A stretch of 64,000 nucleotides of DNA from Dokdonella sp. Lineage in GTDB: Bacteria; Pseudomonadota; Gammaproteobacteria; Xanthomonadales; Rhodanobacteraceae. The first letter of the stretch is position 1. Each line of letters opens with the position of its first letter. Shown here piece by piece: positions 58,290 through 64,000 of this stretch. The notes below the pieces were generated by a model, which was not told the origin of the DNA, ran no database searches, and worked only from the letters and a program-made list of their open reading frames with translations. The position numbers and the translations under genes were made by a program. The stretch is taken from assembly GCA_016712865.1 (NCBI GenBank), contig JADJQH010000002.1, positions 1 to 64,000 on the forward strand. Direction: 5' to 3'.

Positions 58290-59566
58290 CCAACCGCAGC
58301 AGCGATGTGCTGGTTACCGGCATCGGTGTCCTGTCACCGATTGGCTTGTCGATTGCCGAACTGGAACGCAGCCTGCTCAACAATCGGTCCGGCATCGGCC
58401 TTTGGCAATCTGAAGCGCTGTCGAAACCCGTGCCCGCTGGCCAGATCGGCACCGATTTCAGCGACCGCTTCAGCAAGCTAGAGCTGCCTTACCTTGATCG
58501 CTGCAGCCAGATTGCGATGCTCGCGGCCGACCAGGCCATTGATGATGCAGGACTCGCCGGCTTTGCAGAGTGCGGCCAGCGCGCCGGCCTCTTTTATGGT
58601 TCAGTTGCCGGCGGTGTGAAGACCGAACACGACTGGGTCAAACAGTTTGAACGGGATCGGACCCGCTCATCGCGACCGTTCACCATCATGGCCAGCATGC
58701 TCAACGCGGCACCCGCGCTGATCTCGATCAGGCACAAGATCCAGGGTCCGGTCGTGACCAACAGCAGCGCCTGCTCGTCGTCCGGCGTTTCCATCGGCGA
58801 GGGATTCCGCGCCATCCGCGATGGCTACCTGGACATGGCCCTGGTCGGCGGCGCCGAAGCGGCATTGACGCCAACCTTCATCGCCCTGTGGGGCGGCTTG
58901 CGGGCACTGGCAGAGCCTTGCGTGGACGATGTCGCACGCAGCTGCCGACCATTCTCGGTGGACCGTACCGGCCTCGTCCTCAGCGAAGGCGCGGTTTTCC
59001 TGATGCTTGAGTCCAGGCAGCATGCCGACCGGCGCTCGGCACGCCGCTACGGCAGGATTTCCGGCTATGGCATCGCCTCGGATGCATTTCATATCGGCTC
59101 CCCCGATACGGCAGGGCAAGCTGCGGCCCTGCGCGCGGCATTGGACTATGCCGGCCTGGAAGCGACGCAGATCGATTATTACAACGCCCACGCAACGGCC
59201 ACCCGGGGCGGCGATCCGGTGGAAGCGGCAGCAGTTCGGCAAACCTTTGCCGAGCACGCATCGCGCATGCCGGTCAGTTCCACCAAGGCCATCCACGGTC
59301 ACTTGCTGGGCGCTGCCAGCGCCATGGAACTGGCCGTGTGCACTTTGGCCGTCCGTGGCGGATTCCTGCCGGCCACCGCCCACCTGGTCGAAGCCGACCC
59401 GGAATGTGAACTCAACCATGTTCGCCAACAGCCCATCCTCGATCGGCAGGTGGAGCATGCCATGTCGCTTTCCGCAGGATTTGGCGGCACCAATGTGGCA
59501 CTAATTGTTTCAAAGGAGCACGATTCGCTCACGAAATCCCCTACTCCAGTGGAGAAGACTTCGTAA
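58286..59566 (+). CDS. Beta-ketoacyl-ACP synthase (FabF-like, KS II type)
   Basis: 426 aa, start ATG 58286. Catalytic Cys163 in TNSSACSSSGVSIGEG; the pair of His residues is His302 in YYNAHATATRGGDPVE and His339 in STKAIHGHLLGAAS, with Lys334 alongside. So a complete Cys-His-His condensing enzyme. VTGIGVLSPIGLSIAELERS is the family start and SLSAGFGGTNVALIV the end. It differs from FabF in size of the first loop and in the HATAT block, suggesting a specialised role. Translationally coupled to the ACP; its stop is 42 bp before rpfF. Expected reaction: extension of an acyl chain on the ACP with malonyl-ACP. Confidence 0.92.
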   Translation: MTNRSSDVLVTGIGVLSPIGLSIAELERSLLNNRSGIGLWQSEALSKPVPAGQIGTDFSDRFSKLELPYLDRCSQIAMLAADQAIDDAGLAGFAECGQRAGLFYGSVAGGVKTEHDWVKQFERDRTRSSRPFTIMASMLNAAPALISIRHKIQGPVVTNSSACSSSGVSIGEGFRAIRDGYLDMALVGGAEAALTPTFIALWGGLRALAEPCVDDVARSCRPFSVDRTGLVLSEGAVFLMLESRQHADRRSARRYGRISGYGIASDAFHIGSPDTAGQAAALRAALDYAGLEATQIDYYNAHATATRGGDPVEAAAVRQTFAEHASRMPVSSTKAIHGHLLGAASAMELAVCTLAVRGGFLPATAHLVEADPECELNHVRQQPILDRQVEHAMSLSAGFGGTNVALIVSKEHDSLTKSPTPVEKTS

Positions 59567-59608
59567 TCGGCGCTTCACCGGGAGGCGCCCAACCTTGAGG
59601 AGAGCGCC

Positions 59609-60484
59609 ATGAGAATCGCCCATGCCGTGCAGCAGGCACCAGAATCGCAACTGGTCCGCACCCGATTTGATCCTGACTCGAATCACACGCTCTGGCTGAC
59701 ACTGCCCGCTGGCATCGATGGCAGCGCGCCGCACTTCTCGCCGGAGTTGCTGGATGAGCTGCATGGGCTGCTCAAGGACATGCAGGATCGTGGAGTCAGC
59801 TGGCCCGTGGCTGGCGGCAGACAGAGCGTGCACTACACGGTGATGCGGTCTGCACATCCGGATTATTTCAGCCTGGGCGGTGACCTGGCGCTGTTCCGGG
59901 ATTGCATCCTGCGCAAGGATGCCATCGCCTTGCGAAACTACTCCATGCAATGCGCAAGCATGCTGCATGAATGGTCCAGCCTGCTGGGCAATGACGCAAC
60001 GACGATTGCACTGGTTCAGGGCCGCGCCCTCGGCGGCGGGTTCGAGACAGCTCTGGCCGCCGACTACATCGTTGCCGAGGAACACAGCGAATTCGGTTTT
60101 CCGGAAATCCTGTTTGGCCTGTTCCCTTGTACCGGCGGCATGAGTCTGTTGGCGCAGCGCATCGGCATTCGCGCTGCCGAACGCATGCTGTCCGATGGTC
60201 GCATCTACAGCGCATCAGCCCTCAAGGACATGGGCGTCGTGGATGAGGTCTGCGCGCACGGAGAAGGTGAAGCAGCGGTGGAAAAGCTGATTGCCAATCA
60301 CGCACGCCAGCGTGAGGCACGCCTTATGCTCCAGCGCAGCCGCCGGCGCCTGCAATCACTGGACTTGAAGGAACTGCACACGGTCGTCGAGGAGTGGACG
60401 CAGGTCGCCATGCAGCTGAGCAGCCAGAACCTGCGGGTGATGGAGGCGCTAGCGAAAATGCAGCGAGGGCGAGCCGCTGCTTGA
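59609..60484 (+). CDS. rpfF: DSF synthase RpfF (crotonase-fold enoyl-ACP hydratase/thioesterase)
   Basis: 291 aa, start ATG 59609. Crotonase fold with RpfF marks: YFSLGGDLALF (oxyanion hole), TIALVQGRALGGGFETALAA with Glu146, and SEFGFPEILFGLFPCTGG with Glu166. These align with the two catalytic Glu (141 and 161) of Xanthomonas RpfF. The C-terminal helices VEEWTQVAMQLSSQNLRVME and ALAKMQRG match too. RpfF makes cis-2-unsaturated fatty acid signals from 3-hydroxyacyl-ACP and releases them. Its 3' end overlaps the convergent rpfC gene by 36 bp. Upstream are the ACP and KS, likely in one transcript. Confidence 0.93.
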   Translation: MRIAHAVQQAPESQLVRTRFDPDSNHTLWLTLPAGIDGSAPHFSPELLDELHGLLKDMQDRGVSWPVAGGRQSVHYTVMRSAHPDYFSLGGDLALFRDCILRKDAIALRNYSMQCASMLHEWSSLLGNDATTIALVQGRALGGGFETALAADYIVAEEHSEFGFPEILFGLFPCTGGMSLLAQRIGIRAAERMLSDGRIYSASALKDMGVVDEVCAHGEGEAAVEKLIANHARQREARLMLQRSRRRLQSLDLKELHTVVEEWTQVAMQLSSQNLRVMEALAKMQRGRAAA

Positions 60485-62611
60485 CTCGGCAGCGTTGCCA
60501 GCGGCTTCAATCTCCCTGCGCAAGGCCGCAATGGTGATGCGCAGGGCTTCGGAGACGTCTGCTGCCCAGCGTTCGGCGCTGCGATCCAGATCGTCACCCG
60601 GTGTGGCCATCAGGCTGCTCGCCAAGGCATAGACGCGAACCGCGCCAACACTGCCGCTGACGCCCTTGAGCGCATGTGCCGCATCGCGGACTGCGCCATG
60701 CTGGCGCTTTTCCAGGGCCTCGAGAATGTGCTGCACACAGCGCACCATGTCGTGCTCCGCCTCGCGCAACAGGCTCGGAAAAAATTCAGCTCGGTGACTG
60801 ACCGTTTTCAGCTCGGCAATGATCTCCGCATCCAGCGCAGTGACGGCTACGCTGGTCAATGCCGGTTTTGCCTGACGAGCAGCGGAATACATGATCTCCT
60901 GGGAAATCTCCGCTTTCTCGGCTACGCCAGGCGCGCAGGCTTCAATTGCGCTCAGAGCCTTGCGCAACTTCAAGAGCGTCACCGGTTTGTACAGTACGGA
61001 TGAGCCGTTCGTGCATTCACTTATTCGCTGGGCAGTCTGCTGGGTCGTGTCCGCGGTGAGGAACAAGGCTGGCGTTGTCCTGGCGTGCCCGAAATGCCAG
61101 GTCTGCAGAACGCGCACGCCGTCCATGTCGCCGAGGTTGTAGTCCAGCAGAATCAGGTCGAAATCGCGCTCGGCGAGAATCTCTAGAGCCTCGGTGCCGC
61201 TGCTGCAGGTCGTTACCACGTGGCCGTCGATCTCCAGCAACTCTCGCAGGAGGATCAAGTTGGTTTCGTTGTCTTCCGCAACCAGAATGCGTTTGGGCGT
61301 CGAGATCGACCCGTCGTGCAGCGCATCTGTAGCATCGACCCCGGCAATCGCCAGGCACCGACCCATGGAGACTTCGAACCAGAAGAGCGACCCGCGACCT
61401 ATCTCACTCTCGAATCGGAGCACTCCACCCATCAATTCGACAATCTGGCGCGCAATAACCAGGCCCAGGCCGGTTCCGCCATACTTCTGATGTGTTCCCT
61501 GCCCCTGTGAAAATGGCTGGAACATCCTGTCCTTGAAAGCATCGGGAATGCCGATACCGGTGTCCGAGACACCGAAGCGCAGGACGTAGCGGGATTCTTC
61601 CATTCGAACCAGGTCAACGGTCAGGCGAACATGTCCCTGGTCCGTGAACTTCACGGCATTGCCGGAAAGATTGAGAAGCACTCGCCCCAAGTGATGCGCG
61701 TCGGTCTGCACGCGGTCCACGATGGCCGGATCCACCCTGATCTGGAAATCGATGCCTTTCTTGACGGCGATTTCAGCCAGCGCGGCATGCACGAGGTCTA
61801 CCTGGGCCTTGATATCCACTGGCGCAAGTTCAAGCCGAGTCGCGCCGGCATCAAGCTTTGCTTCATCGAGCAGATCATTGATCTCGCGCAGCAGCTTGCC
61901 GGAAAGCGACAGGATGGTATCCGCCCGTCGTCTGACCACTTCCTGGGTGGCCTCACCCGCCATCAGTTCCGTTGCCGAAATGATTCCCGCAAGGGGAGTC
62001 CGCAACTCGTGGCTCACCTTGGCCAACAGTTCCGACTTGGCCTTGCTTTCCCGTTCCGCGAGCTCGCGCGACTCGCGCAAGGACTTGATCAGCATGCCCG
62101 CGTACATGGGCACCACCAGCAAGGGAATGAGCAAGGCAAGGAAAGTGGTCAGGTGCTCCTGCCAATAGGGAACGCCAAGGCAAACCAGCAGGAACCCGGC
62201 CACAGCCGTCAACTGGCACAGGTACATCAATGGGCGACCGGTGCGGAAGCCGAAACCGAGGATGGTGAACAGGTAAAAGCCCACGATCAGCCCGCCGTAT
62301 TCACCGGTAACAACCAGCCACGCGGTGAGCGCCAGGGGATCCAGTACCGCCGTCGCCACCAGCAACGCACGCGACGACACGATCTGCGGGAAATGCACGA
62401 GAACGCGCAATGCCAGGATGTAGACGCAATACAGGATGGACAAAACCACCAGGCGGGCTGCGACACTGGCCGGCGAACCCAGGTAGAGAATGGTCTCGAC
62501 GATGATGACCGGCACGGCGACCAAAATGCGCAGCGTGGCCTGCGCCTTCAGAATATGACGCAGGGCGGATTCGGACTTGTCGGCTATGCCTTCAACGATG
62601 TCGGTGATCAT
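60449..62611 (-). CDS. rpfC: DSF sensor hybrid histidine kinase RpfC
   Basis: 720 aa, start 62611 (MITDIVEGIADKSESALRHI). About five to six TM helices in residues 25-175. HisKA with His201 (KVSHELRTPLAG), HATPase with N box LLNLSGNAVKFTD, DTGIGIP and GGTGLGLVIA. Receiver with Asp490 (LILLDYNLGDMDG). C-terminal HPt with His646 (DAAHALKGVSGSVG). The phospho-residues are at nearly the same places as in Xanthomonas RpfC (H198, D512, H657, from my knowledge of that protein). It senses DSF, phosphorelays to RpfG, and in Xanthomonas binds RpfF to limit synthesis. Convergent with rpfF. Confidence 0.92.
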   Translation of the reverse strand: MITDIVEGIADKSESALRHILKAQATLRILVAVPVIIVETILYLGSPASVAARLVVLSILYCVYILALRVLVHFPQIVSSRALLVATAVLDPLALTAWLVVTGEYGGLIVGFYLFTILGFGFRTGRPLMYLCQLTAVAGFLLVCLGVPYWQEHLTTFLALLIPLLVVPMYAGMLIKSLRESRELAERESKAKSELLAKVSHELRTPLAGIISATELMAGEATQEVVRRRADTILSLSGKLLREINDLLDEAKLDAGATRLELAPVDIKAQVDLVHAALAEIAVKKGIDFQIRVDPAIVDRVQTDAHHLGRVLLNLSGNAVKFTDQGHVRLTVDLVRMEESRYVLRFGVSDTGIGIPDAFKDRMFQPFSQGQGTHQKYGGTGLGLVIARQIVELMGGVLRFESEIGRGSLFWFEVSMGRCLAIAGVDATDALHDGSISTPKRILVAEDNETNLILLRELLEIDGHVVTTCSSGTEALEILAERDFDLILLDYNLGDMDGVRVLQTWHFGHARTTPALFLTADTTQQTAQRISECTNGSSVLYKPVTLLKLRKALSAIEACAPGVAEKAEISQEIMYSAARQAKPALTSVAVTALDAEIIAELKTVSHRAEFFPSLLREAEHDMVRCVQHILEALEKRQHGAVRDAAHALKGVSGSVGAVRVYALASSLMATPGDDLDRSAERWAADVSEALRITIAALRREIEAAGNAAESSSGSPSLHFR

Positions 62612-62743
62612 TCCCGGAGCCTCGCGCGTCCATTGCCGGTTGAACTGCTTGCGACGTTATTGGACAGCCCAGCGGTTTGATCGAGGCAGCCGAATGGATC
62701 CGATCCAAATTGCCATGCAGCGCTCGGAAACCATGCCAACGCC

Positions 62744-63823
62744 TCAGCCACCGCTGGCGGACGGCACCTGCTCCTGCTGGATTTCCGCTGCCTCCGCCCG
62801 CTTGGCCAACAGTACTCGCACGCAATTACTATCAAAAAGCGTGCCAGAGTGTTGCTGCAGGTAATCGCACGCTTCTTCGATTCCCCATGCCGGATGGTAG
62901 GGGCGCTCGGTCGTCAGTGCATCGAACACGTCGGCAACCGCAACGATACGGGCGACAAGGGGAATCTGCTCGCCCTTCAGTCCATCCGGGTAGCCACTGC
63001 CGTCCCAGCGTTCATGGTGACGCAGCGCAATCAGTGCCGCAGCCTGGATCACCTTGCTCTGGCTATCGCGCAGGATCTGCTCCCCGATCAGGGGATGGCG
63101 CCGCATGATGGCCATTTCCGCATCATCCAGGCACCCGGGTTTGAGCAATATCGACTCGGGGACGCCGATCTTGCCGATGTCATGCAAGGGGGCAGCCTGG
63201 ATCAGGACATGCACGTCTTCCTCGGACATGTCCAAACCGGATGCAATGAGTTCGCAATAACGCGCCATGCGCATGAGATGGGCACCTGCACCAAGCTCCC
63301 TCTGGTCGACTGCCCTGGCCAGTCGCAACAGGATGTCGTGCTCAAGAAAGCTCACCTCATGGGCGCTATCGAGCGCCTTCTGCTCGAGGGTTCGCGCGCG
63401 TTCCTTGATGGATTCCCCCTGGCGACGCATCTGCAGCAGGTTCTTGCAGCGTGAGCGCAGCTCGCGCGGACGCACGGGTTTGATGACGAAATCGATGACG
63501 CCCGAATCGAGGGCAGCCTGGCGAACCGGTTCATCACCGACCACGCTGATCAGCACGATCGGCACGTCGCGGCGGGAAATCGGTCGACGAAAGCGCCGCG
63601 CAAATTCCAGGCCGTCCATTTCCGGCATGCGGTAGTCGAGCAGCAGCAGGTCAGTGGTGTTGTTTTCCGACCAGCGCAAGGCGTCAATCGGATTGCCGAA
63701 ATCGCTGACCTTGACCACCGGACCGATGCCTTCGACAACATGCCTGAGCATGGTTCGAGCCGAGGCCTGGTCGTCGACAATCAAGACGTTCAAGTCGTTT
63801 CCTCCAGCAGATTCGAGGTCCAT
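62744..63823 (-). CDS. rpfG: Response regulator RpfG (REC-HD-GYP c-di-GMP phosphodiesterase)
   Basis: 359 aa, start 63823 (MDLESAGGNDLNVLIVDDQA). Receiver domain with Asp63 (LLLLDYRMPEMDG) and VIKPVRP. HD-GYP domain with LHDIGKIGVPESILLKPG (His214, Asp215), RRHPLIGEQIL, HHERWDGSGYPDGL (GYP 277-279) and RIVAVADVFDALTTERPYHP. All metal and signature residues are present, so active phosphodiesterase expected. It receives phosphate from RpfC and lowers c-di-GMP when DSF is sensed. Gap to rpfC of 132 bp on the same strand; probably one operon with rpfG first. Confidence 0.95.
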   Translation of the reverse strand: MDLESAGGNDLNVLIVDDQASARTMLRHVVEGIGPVVKVSDFGNPIDALRWSENNTTDLLLLDYRMPEMDGLEFARRFRRPISRRDVPIVLISVVGDEPVRQAALDSGVIDFVIKPVRPRELRSRCKNLLQMRRQGESIKERARTLEQKALDSAHEVSFLEHDILLRLARAVDQRELGAGAHLMRMARYCELIASGLDMSEEDVHVLIQAAPLHDIGKIGVPESILLKPGCLDDAEMAIMRRHPLIGEQILRDSQSKVIQAAALIALRHHERWDGSGYPDGLKGEQIPLVARIVAVADVFDALTTERPYHPAWGIEEACDYLQQHSGTLFDSNCVRVLLAKRAEAAEIQQEQVPSASGG

Positions 63824-64000
63824 TCCGCCTCCACATGATCCGTTGTATCCAATTCCCTGTCTGAAGGTTCCCGCGCACGGGAATCAGTCCGAAGGCTATC
63901 ACAACGACATTGGCACGGCGCTGCCGCGCACGCACGGGAAACGGTCAAGACACCTGTCGAGCCGGCAACTGCGATCGGGATCTCAGGCAGAGGGCCGCAT
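63824..64000. other. Upstream region of rpfG up to the window edge
   Basis: 177 bp with no gene visible. It probably holds the rpfG-rpfC promoter, but no clear -35/-10 pair could be named. The window ends inside it. Confidence 0.4.

Overview
The window is high-GC gammaproteobacterial DNA. It most likely comes from the Lysobacterales (Xanthomonadales), near Rhodanobacteraceae or Xanthomonadaceae. The main reason is 48.8-63.8 kb, which carries the layout of the Xanthomonas rpf (diffusible signal factor, DSF) locus: acnB, acnA (rpfA), an acyl-CoA ligase (rpfB), an RpfF-type DSF synthase, an RpfC-type hybrid kinase and an RpfG-type HD-GYP regulator. The intergenic repeats (REP pairs, a CCGTTCGTGGTGAG family, short inverted-repeat elements) also fit that order. 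No tRNA, rRNA, CRISPR array, transposase or prophage gene was found.

Layout. 1-8.1 kb: housekeeping genes whose frames are repeatedly broken by single-base indels (SDR oxidoreductase, TRIC channel, oligoribonuclease, exonuclease I, DUF2461 protein, MFS permease), then a YeeE/YedE pair. 8.3-15.8 kb: epmA-ligA, a TPR-like protein, an ECF sigma/anti-sigma/YigZ run and a periplasmic histidine phosphatase. 15.8-24.6 kb: exported hydrolases (M28, M20, lipoprotein amidohydrolase, M14), DUF1456 and a DUF1615 lipoprotein. 24.7-34.1 kb: a propeller-GGDEF sensor, small genes behind FNR/DNR-like boxes (CCGGCGG protein, DUF2249, FmdE-like, DUF6522-like), a methyltransferase, a TonB receptor and a flavin reductase. 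34.2-41.6 kb: TPR and TolB-like/TPR proteins, an MFS transporter and three paralogous single-TM proteins. 41.7-45.4 kb: a fused acyl-CoA mutase (IcmF) with repeats inserted in frame. 45.7-48.7 kb: a GAF-GGDEF-EAL protein. 48.8-64 kb: the rpf region.

How genes work together. In the rpf region RpfB and RpfF handle fatty acyl chains and signal synthesis, RpfC senses DSF and phosphorelays to RpfG, and RpfG degrades c-di-GMP. What differs from the classical locus is a PilZ gene and a translationally coupled acyl carrier protein/ketosynthase pair between rpfB and rpfF, with the ketosynthase ending 42 bp before rpfF. This is the best candidate for an undescribed arrangement: a DSF locus with its own chain-elongation module and its own c-di-GMP receptor. 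A second candidate is the 27.8-30.6 kb group of small genes with three FNR/DNR-like boxes, which looks like an anaerobic or nitric-oxide-responsive mini-regulon without denitrification enzymes in view.

Data quality. At least a dozen frameshifts lie in the first 7.7 kb and only one clear case (about 15.88 kb) in the rest. Several are in homopolymers and one is in oligoribonuclease, which is usually essential. Sequencing or assembly error is the likelier explanation.
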